From NCBI GenBank assembly GCA_025200525.1, contig CM045759.1, forward strand, positions 6,324,001 through 6,388,000: a DNA stretch of 64,000 bases, read 5' to 3'. The position numbers and the translations under genes were made by a program. This DNA comes from Camellia lanceoleosa (Eukaryota; Streptophyta; Magnoliopsida; Ericales; Theaceae). Positions within the stretch are counted from its first letter, which is position 1; every line of letters begins with the position of its first letter. Under the pieces are notes generated by a model. That model saw nothing but the letters and a program-made list of their open reading frames with translations, was not told the DNA's origin and did no database searches. Shown here piece by piece: positions 1 through 10,495 of this stretch.

Positions 1-3000
1 TGAAATTTTTAAAACTATATGAGGACACCAATGTCTTACAATTATTTTTGGGATTCTATGTTTGAGGAGCAAATTATTTGTGCAAAGTTCATAGAAATTT
101 ATTTTAGCTAGCAAGTTGTTATGATTTGAACTTCTAACTAATTGTGCAAAGAAGTAAAAATAGTGATATCTATAACTAGTGGTGTGATTTGTAGAACTTG
201 TGTATCTGAATGTGTTGAAATAAACTAGCAAGACTGATAGGTAAAAAGTTTGTTTGTGATGATCTATATAGGTTGCCTGCATTGGGCTAGGTTGAGAAGC
301 ATGGATTGCAGGCATAAGATCAGTCTAAGTGTGATGCTTGTCTTTTATGAGAGCCTTGCTTCTTGGGCTCGAGCCTTTGGTTTTTTAAGCCGAAAGGTTT
401 TGTTGTAAGCTGCTTTCCTTGATCTTCGAAGTGAGTCTTAATCCATAAGCCTCAACAGCCTTTTAAATTGATTGTGACATTGTTTGAAAATACAAAAATA
501 TGTATTAACAGTGAACATGGAAGTAATGCATCTTTTGCTGATATGGTTAGCAAGGTAGGCAATAGAAAGTGCGCATGCCTAGTAACATCGTAATCATATT
601 AACATTTTTTTTATGGGATCATCCATTTCTTTGTTCCACCATTTAGTGTTGTCAAAAAATGGCATGAATTAAAAATTGTCTAATTTCGTCTATTTTCGTT
701 TCTATTCATAATTCCTATTCGAATTCAAGATTCAAGCTTAACCTATCAATACTTATTATTTAATTGACTCGCATGACATGGTGTACTAAACTATTAAATT
801 TTTTTCATTTTCCCCATGTTTTTCCTTTTTGTCCACAAACTCAAGATTCAAATATAATCTAAATATATTTTTGTTTAATTGACTCACATGGCATGGGGTA
901 CTAAAATATGTTAAATATTTTGTTACTTTTCTATTCCTTTTTCCTTTCTATCTCCTTTTTTTTTTTTTTTTTTCAAATCGAAAATGCAAATAGGGTATTT
1001 TTGGTTCCAAAAGTCTATAGCGCTGGAAAATTGTCATAAATTTCAAATCAATAGTGTATACTAAAAGTTGTTGTTGTGGGGCTACATTCTAAATGAATCT
1101 CGACTATTGATGTGAAATTTAGGAGAGTTTTTTAATTTGTTTTTTCTTGGAATCATAGCATTGTTATTTTTGGTTTACTTAACTCACGTGACACGAGGTA
1201 CTAAGTTACTAAATTTTTAATATTTTTTATTCTCTTTTTAATATCTTCTACAAATTTTTATTAAAATTCAAAATTCAAATACTGCCTAACGATATTTATT
1301 CTTTAATTGAGTGGCATGACATTGGCATGTGTACTAAACTACTAGTAGAGACCGACCAAGTGTAAAGATTATAGAGAATCACAACACCGTTTTAGTGTTT
1401 TTACTACCCAAATAAGTTCAAATGCATGTGGGTTTCACTCTTAGCTGTGATATATATTGCTTTTTCATATGGCTCTCCAGCTATGCCGATATCAGTGGTG
1501 GTATTGAGTGCAAAACCACCAAAGAGTTTGTGCACCTGGTAGCTCTTTTTTGGTGAAACCATACGTGGATCTTATATGCATCCCAAAATCATTTCTTGTT
1601 CAAGACATATCCTCCCCCATCAACCACATTGGATTCCATCAATGTTATATTCAAAAAGGAAAAAAATTAAAAATTAAAATATATGGATTAAATTTATTTT
1701 GAGTATGATTCAAATTATATAAAGTTTAAATCTGTATAATAGGTGAGAAAATAAAAAAAATCTAGTTCCGTTGTTATATCCATGCAGCTTATTTAACCAT
1801 TTTAAGGTATTTGAAGTGCAGTTTGAGTTAAATTCCATTTATTCATAGGGTGGTTTCTGATATGATGGTCCATTTTTTCAACACTAAGATTTAGACAACG
1901 CAATTGAAAGACAAGGCCACATTTGACTCACCCTCATGGAGTGAACTTTTGATACTTGCAATCATTGGTAAACCACAGGTGTGAGTTAAGCCCGAGAGAC
2001 ACTAATGAGAGTCAAACTAAGATGTCTAGGTTTATAGTTCATCTCAGGGTCTAACCCTATACTGCTAAAATACTGGTGTCGGCTTTTATAGTTCATCTTG
2101 GGTAGAAAAGCAAGCTTGTAATTGCTATGGTGGTGAAGATTGTATATTCAAATTCAAATTCCAATTCAATTTTTGTTATATCTGTTTACATTGTTCTTTG
2201 ACAAAGACTTCCAACTTATCTTTTATCATGCAAAAGCTCCAAGATGTACAAAGCTTATCCTTTCTTGTTTGTCAATATTAGATGGTGAAAGTCGTGAAAA
2301 TAAATATTCACCCCAAATAGTGAATATGAACTTGAAGACCATAAAGACCAAACACACACGTGAGTTTCTTGTTCACACCTTAATGCTGTCTACCAACCAC
2401 ATGAACGAGTGTGTTTTTGAAAAATTATTTCTTTCCCCACTTAACCAAAAAAATCCTTATATTAAATTAGCAAAGTGAGTCCTAGTTGCTATTGTTTATA
2501 ATTAATCAAGAATTATAACCAAATCCATAGTTGCTATCATTTCTAATTACTCACTTTATGATATATAACTTCATGTAACTATGACATATGGACTGAAGCT
2601 TGCTCAAAACATTTGGAAAATATACTCCCACATTTTTATTTTATTTTAAATTGTTTTGGAAAATAATAAACTAGCACACAAGGAGAAGAAAATTATATGA
2701 ATGTGCTTTGCTTTCTATGACACTGAAACCATCATATGTCCTTAATGATATGTTTGGATCATGGATTTAGCTATGGATTTGGAAAAGGAAAGGGAAAATG
2801 AGTGTCGAATGTACTTATAGTTCATTGACATTTCACCCACATTTTTCCACTTCCTTTTCAAATCTCTACGCATATACATGATGCAAGCACAACATTAAGG
2901 TTCTATCAAGATCAGAAAATCCAATAACAATAATCCAAATCCAGTAGTCCAATAGTTCATTAGGCTGAATACGAAGTTTTTAGAAAAACAATCCAATAGT

Positions 3001-3461
3001 CCATCGATTTAGAAGCTACTCAACATTACCTGTGACATAGGAAATACTAGGAAATTAACCAAAAAAATGATCTACCAAATAATCCAATAGTTCATCCAAT
3101 CAAATAATCATTTTTTGTAGATATTTTTATTTAATTTTTGTTTCAAGTGGTCAAATGGTTGGTTGTGGTACATTTGTGTAAGTGTTTATTTATGTAATGG
3201 TTATTTATACTTTGAACAAAGGTAGTAGACTTTCATCTTTGTTATTGCTTATGCAGATTGTTAATGTGAAAAGATGTGCAAAATAATAATTTTTCGTACA
3301 TAAATTCTTTCTTTTCTCACCATAATCATTACTTCCTTAAGTGTTGTCTTCTTTACCAACTGTATTTCGATGTTCTGTTTTTGTTTGTCATTGGTCTTTA
3401 ATTTTTCCATCTTAATGCAGAAGTAAAGCTATACCTCCTCCATCCCTTCCGCCATAGCAGT
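1..3461. other. AT-rich intergenic DNA, no gene seen
   Basis: No reading frame here has a recognisable domain. The two longest frames (1508-1702 and 2140-2478, +) are short, low-complexity and lack motifs. The stretch holds homopolymer T runs (about 958-975) and a degenerate repeat at 740-1345, described separately. I see no transposon ends. Confidence 0.6.
740..1345 (+). repeat. Degenerate dispersed repeat, four copies
   Basis: Four diverged copies of a ~35-bp core occur at about 757, 873, 1172 and 1299. The core reads roughly TTTAATTGACTCRCATGACA followed by TGGGGTACTAAA. Spacing is irregular (about 116, 299 and 127 bp), and the spacers share T-rich runs and phrases such as CAAGATTCAA. This looks like an old, partly deleted tandem array. 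I do not recognise the family. Confidence 0.5.
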
Positions 3462-3469
3462 TGCATTAG

Positions 3470-4215
3470 CAGGTCTGCTTTTTTTGCTTTTGTGTTTTTG
3501 AATTTATTTGATTTGAATTTATAACAGGGCACTGGCGAGTGTGCTATTTTATTTATTTGTTTCATTTTAATTGAAAGTAGGGTACTTGCTTCTGTGTTTT
3601 TAAATTTATTTGATTTGAATTTATAGTAGGGCACTGGCAGGTGTGTTATTTTATTTATTTGTTTCATTTTAATTAATAGTAGGGTAATTGCTTCTGTGTA
3701 TTTTAATTTATTTGCTTTGAATTGATAGCAGGGCACTGGCTGGTGTGCTTATTTATTTGTTTAATTTTAATAAATAGCAGGGGCACTGGCAGGTGTGCTA
3801 TTTTATTTATTTGTTTGATTTTAATTTATAGCAGGGCACTGGCGGGTGTGCTTTTTAATCAATTTATTTTATTTTAATTGATTGCAGGGTACTTACAGGT
3901 GTGCTTTTTTATTATTGGTGTATAATTGATAGTACAGCACTGCTGGTGTGCTTATTTGTTCATTTTCTTTTAAGAATTAATAATTGATAGCATAGTATTG
4001 GCGGGTGTACTTTTTTTGTTTTTTGTTTGGTTTTAGTTGATAGTAGGGTGCTTGCAGACGTGTTGTTTGAATTTATTTATTTTTAATTGATAGTAGGGCA
4101 CTGGCAGGTGTGCTAATTTATTTGTTTGATTTTAATTTATAGAAGAGCAATGAAAGGTGTGTTTTTTTAGTTGATTTGTTTCGTTTTAATTGCTAATAGG
4201 GTACTTACTAGTGTA
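3470..4215 (+). repeat. ~51-bp degenerate tandem repeat upstream of the MULE gene
   Basis: About 14 units of roughly 47-57 bp. Each has a GC-richer core like AGGGCACTGGCAGGTGTGC followed by a T-rich stretch (TTTATTTATTTGTTTGATTT) and ends in TTTATAG or similar. Cores lie near 3527, 3578, 3630, 3680, 3731, 3780, 3834, 3886, 3933, 3990, 4045, 4094, 4144 and 4196. The array ends 10-20 bp before the ATG of the FAR1/MULE pseudogene, so it occupies the place of its 5' leader or first intron. The minus-strand open frame at 3398-3736 is only a translation of this repeat. Confidence 0.8.
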
Positions 4216-4221
4216 TATACG

Positions 4222-6671
4222 ATGGATGAATCTGAAAGTAGCAGGCATAAAGAGGTTAATAATAAAATTGATGAACTTGAAAGTAGTAGGCATAAAGAGG
4301 TCACTACTGAAATTGATAGTCAATTTGTTCCGGATGGCAAGGATGATGTTGTTGATGTGAAAGAAGGGTTAGCTTCCCAAACCTATGATAGTTTACGAAT
4401 GCTTGCTAAGCAAGATGTGTTGCAAATGAAATTCAATTTAGAGGATGATGCTTATACTTTCTACAATGCATACGCTAAGGTCATCGGTTTTAGCGTACGG
4501 AGAAGTAGAAAAAGAATTAGTGGAGACAACAGATTTGTAGAGAGTAGGAAATGGGTTTGTTCAAGGGAAGGTGTAAGAGAAAAGAAATACTTGCAACGTG
4601 TGGAACGGTTAAGAACTCCTACGGTTGAAACTAGACTTTTTGTAGTGCCATATTTCATGTGTGTTATGACAAGACAGTTAGGAAATATGTTGTGACCCAC
4701 TTTGTAGAGGAATACAACCATCCCTTGGCAGCACTACACTGCATCCCTTTTCTTTGGTCGCATAGGTTTGTAACAAGTGCAGACCAAGCTCAAACAAAGG
4801 CCATACACAATGTGGGTATGAAAACGAGTCAGATCATGGATTTTATGGTCCACCAATCAGGGGGTTATGAGAAGGTGGGCTTCATTCATAAAGATTTGCA
4901 TAATCAATTCCAAGCTGAGCGCAAAGTACAACTCGTAGAAGGGGATGTAGAGGGTGCGTTAGGATACTTATCAGCTAAATTAGATTCAGATTGATTACTT
5001 TTTTCTCAAATACAACATTGATAAGAACAACCGGTTGGACAAGATTTTCTGGACAGATTGTAGGTCTTGAATGAATTATGCTGCATTTGGTGATGTATTG
5101 ATATTTGATACAACTTATCGTACAAAAGCATATAAGAAGCCATTTGTAATTCTAGCTGGCGTGAGTAACTATTTTATGACAACTATATTCGGATGTGCCT
5201 TGTTGCCTGATGAGACAATAGAGACATACACGTGGATGTTAGAAATGTTAATGGAGGCCATGGATGGTAAAAGACCCATCTCTGTTGTAATAGATGGTGA
5301 TAGGGCAATGCGTTTGGCAATCAAAAGAGTTATTCCAAACTACATACATCATTTATGTTCTTGGCATCTGGAGAAAATGCCTCAACAAATGTCCACATAC
5401 CAGAATTTAGAATTGATTTTGCACAGTTGATGTTAAAGAAATACAAAATTGATGAGTTCGACAATGCCTAGACTGCTATGGTGAAACAATACAAGTTGGA
5501 GAACAATAACTGGGTGTTGAATATTCATCTCAAGTGTGATAATTGGGTTGAGGCATATCTTTGTGGTCACATGTTTGCTGGAATGAGGAGCACTCAACGT
5601 GTCGAGGGTATGAATGCATATTTCAATATATTCCTAGACCAAAAGGTTAGGGTGTACGAATTTGTAGTGCAATATGATAGGGCTCTTGCTAGAATGCGTG
5701 TTAATGAGGCAGAAACAGAATCTAAAATAGAGAATAGTTCCCTAGTTTTGACTACGCCATTGAAAAGTTTGGAGAGACATGCAGCTGAACTCTTTACTCG
5801 GAAGATTTTCTTATTGCTTTGATATGAAATCAGGAAAGAGGGTAAATTGTTTGTGATGGAAAGAGTTCAGTTGGAGAATCATCGCACCTATCGTTTTGGT
5901 GAGTACAAGGCACCAAGATGCTTGTGGACGATTGGGTATTTTCCAGTTGATATCACAATGAAATGTTGTTGCTTGAAGTTTGAGTCGTTTGGCATCCTTT
6001 GCTGCCACATGATTACTGTCATGAAATTTGAACAATTAATGTGTATTCCATCGGGTTGTGTCTTGCAGAGATGGACAAGATGTGGTAGGTCAAAGTATCA
6101 ACAACCAAGTCTTACCCAAATTTGTAGCACCCTAACACAGACAGCTCAGTTTGGTATACTCAGCTCCTGTTTTAGTGAAATGTCATATTATGCCTCATAT
6201 GCAGACAAAGATTTTGAAGAGGCAAGGGAAATAGCTTTCCAGTTGACATCGCAGATGAAAAACCTTTATGCAATGAGAAAAGAAGGTAACGCCGAGGCTG
6301 GGGACAGAAATATTACACCCAAACTATATGGCGTTGGTGATCCTAATGTAATCAAGACCAAAGGGAACCCCGGAGGGACATCTTCTATGGGTAAACCTCC
6401 AAAACCAAGGTGGTGTAGGTATTGTAGGTATGGTACTTTCATTGTATGCCCTTTTTATATCTTGTTACATGCACATGATTATTAAAATCGTTTATGAATT
6501 ATTTGCTACTATAGGAGCATCGGACACATGAAGTGGACGTGTAAAAAATTTGCTTCAAGTAGCAAGAGAGAGGGTAGCGACTCGGATAGTGAACCATTCA
6601 TGAACACAGAGTTGGATCCCTACATGGATGATATCGATGAACTGCCAAATTATTCAAATGATCCAGTGTAG
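4222..6671 (+). pseudogene. FAR1/FHY3-type MULE transposase, decayed
   Basis: Remnant of a Mutator-like (MULE) transposase of the FAR1 type, a DNA-binding nuclear protein that cuts and pastes the transposon. In order: an acidic N-terminus; a FAR1 DNA-binding region (around 4425-4620, with FYNAYAKVIGFSVRRSRKR); the mid-region with GGYEKVGFIHKDLHN (4860-4910); the MULE catalytic domain with FDTTYRTK (first Asp, ~5105), VIDGDRAM (second Asp, ~5290), CSWHLEK (~5360) and RVEGMN (candidate Glu, ~5600); a SWIM zinc finger, CCCLKFESFGILCCHM (~5965-6012). An 87-bp intron then splits a C-terminal CCHC knuckle. The ATG at 4222 is preferred over 4171 because the 17 residues between look like translated repeat. 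Frameshifts near 4640, 4990-5070 and 5430-5480 and stops (5820, end of 4994) break it. Domesticated FAR1 and transposon copies look alike; the decay points to a dead transposon. Confidence 0.85.
6428..6514 (+). other. Candidate intron within the zinc knuckle
   Basis: GT (6428) to AG (6514), 87 bp, T-rich towards its 3' end. Removing it joins WCRYCR to SIGHMKWTC and gives C-x2-C-x4-H-x4-C, a CCHC zinc knuckle. The frame then runs through an acidic tail to TAG at 6669-6671. Reading through the intron instead ends in an unrelated hydrophobic tail at 6485. The restored motif is good evidence that the intron was real. Confidence 0.75.
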
Positions 6672-7104
6672 TTGACTTTCATGATGAGGCTTATAGTGAT
6701 CGATACATTGTTTTTACAATGAGACATTAGTGCCTAGTAGTTACATTTTGTTAATGTCTTAGTTGTTTTAATCTTAGCCATTTTTAATAAATTTTGTAGT
6801 TTAGAGATTAATTTGAAAAATAAAGGTAAATAAATTCCAAATTTGTTTGATTGTTGATAAAATAGGGACTTGCTCATGCCATTAGTTTACAAACAATCAC
6901 TGTTAATAATACCGAATTGTCTCTCTCTTTTTCTTTTGTAGATTTTTTAATTGTCTGTTTGCTTGGTAAGAAATGGTGGACATTGATGATTGAAATCAAT
7001 AAGTTTTGAATATATCTGCATTTGTCATTATATGATCAAAATTTGAATCTCTCCAATGACGTATATATCTTTAAATATGTTTGATCTTACGTAGGTAATT
7101 GAAG
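6672..7104. other. AT-rich spacer
   Basis: Spacer between the MULE pseudogene and the next gene remnant. It is AT-rich with stops in all frames, and I see no motif or repeat. It may contain the 3' UTR of the transposase gene. Confidence 0.5.
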
Positions 7105-8140
7105 ATGGCGCGAAAAAAGCAATAAAAAAAACGAGTAAAGGAAAAGCGGTAGCTCCTCACATTGACCTTGGTATTTTTACTAAATAGGCTATTACAGTAA
7201 AGCGTGCTGTCAAGTTGAAGAAGCTAACTCATACTAATATTCTAGCAATTGTGGGCCACCTGCATATCGAAAACCTAATCGAACGAGAATGGAAGGCTAA
7301 TGTCAACCTAGTACAAGAATTCTTTGGTACCACACAAAATCCAACTGATACAGAGAACTTGATTCTGAAAACAAAACTGAGGGATGTGATGTTTTCGCGA
7401 ATTGCATATCAAAATTCTTAGACATTCAGCGATCGACACATGATGACAAAACACAATATCCATACCTTCCTGGTGTCGACCTTCCTAATGAAGCCCAAAT
7501 TGTTGATGATTTGTACATCGAATGAGTCATATCACAAGACAAGTATCATGTAAAGTTCCTGAAGCCTGACCTTGTTGAGTTTCATCTTATATTGTGGTAT
7601 AATCTTGACCCAAGGGGGGTGAAATCCACTTTTGACCATGAATGAGCACTCATGTTGTATGCTGCCCATAATTTTAGCCCTCTAGATGTTCCGAAGATAA
7701 TTTTGCAAGTTGTGGATTCTGTCACAAAAGCAAACAATCCACATGCAGCATTGCCATTTGGCCTCATTGTGATTGATATGCTATTTGAGCTTCGTGTACC
7801 GACTCGACCAGATGATGAATGGAAGGGGCAGATGAGCCACATTGGTTGTGGAACGTATGGAAAAACACAAGGGCAAAGTCGAAAGCATCGCGAAAGACAA
7901 GATCCTACTTCATTGGAGAGCATATCAACTCGTTTGTACGAGGCTGTGTCCATATTGAACCGGATGGAGTTGCAGCACAAGAAATACATGAGGAAGGTCA
8001 AGTTAGAACTAAAACAAATGTGGAAAGCCTTTTGTGGTGACAATTTTGAGAATTCAACCAGTTCTAATGATAGTGAGCAAGACTTTGATGGGTCCAACCA
8101 TGATGACAGCCAACAAATGGACATAGACAATGATGGCTGA
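7105..8140 (+). pseudogene. Plant-transposon-like hypothetical protein, decayed
   Basis: A broken reading frame that can be followed from a lysine-rich start (ATG ~7105) to TGA at 8138-8140. Open parts are 7215-7421 and 7652-8140; in-frame TGA stops stand where CGA is expected (near 7525 and 7642). The first part has IEREWKANVNLVQEFF, the second LPFGLIVIDMLFELRVP, then a basic stretch, a helical segment with LNRMELQHKKYMRKVK and an acidic Asp/Asn/Ser-rich tail. This order resembles the large family annotated in plants as 'putative plant transposon protein' (I believe PF20167), but I recognise it only by general pattern. Function is unknown. It lies between a MULE transposase and a convergent Ulp1-like protease, so it may have been a passenger ORF of the same element. 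Confidence 0.5.
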
Positions 8141-8164
8141 ACAAACTTTGCAATGCCAATGATT

Positions 8165-8310
8165 TAGTTGACACTGTTACTTTTTTTTGCAAACAATGTT
8201 ACTTTTTTGTGCAAAAAGTGTTACCTTTTTTTGCAAACAGTGTTACTTTTTTGTGCAAACAGTGGTGGTATTTTTTTCAGCCCAGACTTTTGCGAACATT
8301 GTTACTTTTT
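8165..8310 (+). repeat. 22-bp tandem repeat
   Basis: Units resembling TGTTACTTTTTTGTGCAAACAG start at 8175, 8197, 8219 and 8241, exactly 22 bp apart. A decayed fifth unit follows near 8263 and an isolated one near 8292. The array starts about 30 bp after the stop of the preceding pseudogene, so it could sit in its 3' UTR. Confidence 0.85.
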
Positions 8311-9047
8311 GTCCCATTTATTAGGAAAAGAAAATTGAAACATTGTTAGAATTCATGGATGGCTTATGTGATGGACAACATTTGGATGGTTTATGTCAAC
8401 AATATTATTTAGTATAATGCTTCGACATTTTTGATAGATATGTCCAATTAATTTTTTTTTTAAATGGAAAATTTAGAAAATTTATTAGTTATTTTGTTAC
8501 TCTGCCAAGGACTTGTCCTCTTACATTCTTGCCATTTGAAATGTGTACATGATAGTATACACTACTGGCACAATTTTAGTTGGACATGAACTCATTATGC
8601 AAAAAAAAATTATATTGTACTATATATGTAGCAATGCACAGGCTCGTAATCCAGTTTTTTAAGCAGTTTCCCCACTAACATTTGGTACATGTGTGTAATT
8701 TTTGATGGATTGTAAATGTAACAACTAAGAGTAATGTGATACAATTAAATATCATAAATAGTTTCATCACACCAATCTTGAGCAACAATATAAATTCCAT
8801 ACAAATTGAAACCCAAAAAATAATGTTTCTTCAATCGTCCACAAAATACTACCAAACTGGGTTAGTTTATTCATCCATGTTTCTTTAACCATCTAATATG
8901 TTCATAATTGCGAATAAGCTTGGTGCCAAAAATACAGTTAAGCGAATCAATCTTTTTTTAACCAGCCATATTTTTAATCAATCAATCTTTCTTTTTCCTT
9001 CTAGCCTTCCGGAGCCTAGAGTACCTGTTACAAAAGAAATAAGTTGT
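8311..9047. other. AT-rich spacer between convergent pseudogenes
   Basis: No gene seen. The plus-strand open frame at 8898-9134 is the antisense of the Ulp1-like last exon plus random sequence. A terminal inverted repeat for a surrounding MULE could lie here, but I cannot identify one by eye. Confidence 0.5.
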
Positions 9048-9712
9048 TCATGGTTTGGGGACGCACCTCTCTTTGTATTCTTCGAGCCTATTCATAACCT
9101 CAATATAAATACGATTAGACGAATCGTTCACTAGGTCAACTAGTAGCCTAAACCTTTCTAGTTTATCAAACTAAGGAAACAAAATAGAAAATATTCCATC
9201 AACAATACCATCATATGACAGAGTAATGGTAATAGTGTTATTACGTGGTTAACATTGAACAGTCACCTTGTGTGTGCCGGTCGGCATAACAACACCTTGC
9301 ATATACTTCATGACGAACATAGCTTCATGACAAGATACATATGAATGTCAAACTTGTGTCTAATGTTAATAAGAGAGCCAAAATTGAATAGCGAATGAAG
9401 GAGTTTTAGAATACCCATCGGTCTTATGTTGGAGACAAGCGTCTTTCAACCTTTCTAATTCAATCTCCTTCACATTTGCAACATAAAGGTCTCCAAAATA
9501 TTGTTGCAATAATAAATGCATTGTTTGAACCTATGCATGAATATTGTAAGATAGATTGTGCTGATTATTTTTACAAAAATAAAAAATAAAAAAAATATTA
9601 AACGGCCTACCAATTTCCTTGCCATTAATTCACGACGTTTGTCATTTGTGAGGTTGGGACTCAAGTCAAATATATAAGCCAAATAATGTGCCATATCTAT
9701 GTTGACACAAAA
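9048..9712 (-). pseudogene. Ulp1-like (C48) protease remnant, truncated
   Basis: Reading the minus strand, four exon-like pieces can be linked by GT-AG introns. Exon A (9611-9712) encodes FCVNIDMAHYLAYIFDLSP; exon B (about 9415-9530) encodes QTMHLLLQQYFGDLYVANVK; exon C (9267 to ~9350) encodes SCHEAMFVMKYMQ; exon D (9048-9170) encodes FDKLERFRLLVDLVND and ends in TGA. Introns are 9531-9610 and 9171-9266. The layout (xINID..YIFDL, a helical segment, then a Cys box before FVMKYMQ) fits the C-terminal half of a Ulp1/SUMO-protease-like peptidase as carried by some plant MULEs. The His box is missing because the LTR of Gypsy element 1 begins at 9715. The expected DCG at the Cys box is not intact, and a TGA precedes it. 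Family assignment is by pattern only. Confidence 0.5.
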
Positions 9713-10490
9713 CCTACAAAATGTGTTACATGTTGACAACAAAAGTAAATGCCCTAAGGGCTTACAACTTTCCAAGTCGACACTTGGTTACAAAAGAGTG
9801 AGTACAAACTCAACACAGATAATAAGCCCTTGGCTTGATATACATGTAATACAAAAATGTAATCACAAAAGACGTCCGAGCCACTAAGCCTCTCAAGCTA
9901 CGTCCTTGGAGGTGGCGTGCTACCTGTACCTGAAAATGATGTCCCATATAGGGTGAGCCAATGCCCAATAGAAATATGCTAAACATAATATGAGCAATAA
10001 CTAAAACATCAGTATTTGATAAATGTTTAACTCACATAAATCAATTCATAACCCATTGTAATTACATGACAAATGTGTCCATGTTTCATTCCGTTTTCCA
10101 TTTCTTAACCCTAGCTCAGAACCTGGCCATATACTTTAAGTGAGATTATATCTCATATCAATAATGCTTCCATTTCAATTGAGATAACAACTCAAATTAA
10201 ACACTTCATAATTCACATTAGACACACATAATTGCTGTATCAATCTCAAATAAAACATTTCTGTACTTCATATATGATACACAGATTTGCTGTATCAATA
10301 TTTCAATAGATATACATATTTGCTGTATCAATACTTCAATAGATACACATATTTGTTGTATCGATGGAGTCCATCCCCTATCTCCTCCCAAACATTATCC
10401 GGTTTAGGAGTCCATCCCCTATCTTCCCCTAAACCGTGGAGTACACCCCATATCTTCTCCCCACACAACACAATGTATATAAACACATAT

Positions 10491-10495
10491 CATAT
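10491..10495. repeat. Target-site duplication CATAT, left copy
   Basis: CATAT directly precedes the solo LTR and is repeated at 12949-12953 directly after it. The uninterrupted right LTR of element 1 has a single CATAT at the matching place (about 20550), which confirms the 5-bp duplication. Confidence 0.95.

Noticed and set aside
2140..2478. 112-residue plus-strand frame
   Set aside because: No domain, AT-rich low complexity, no coding neighbour; likely chance.
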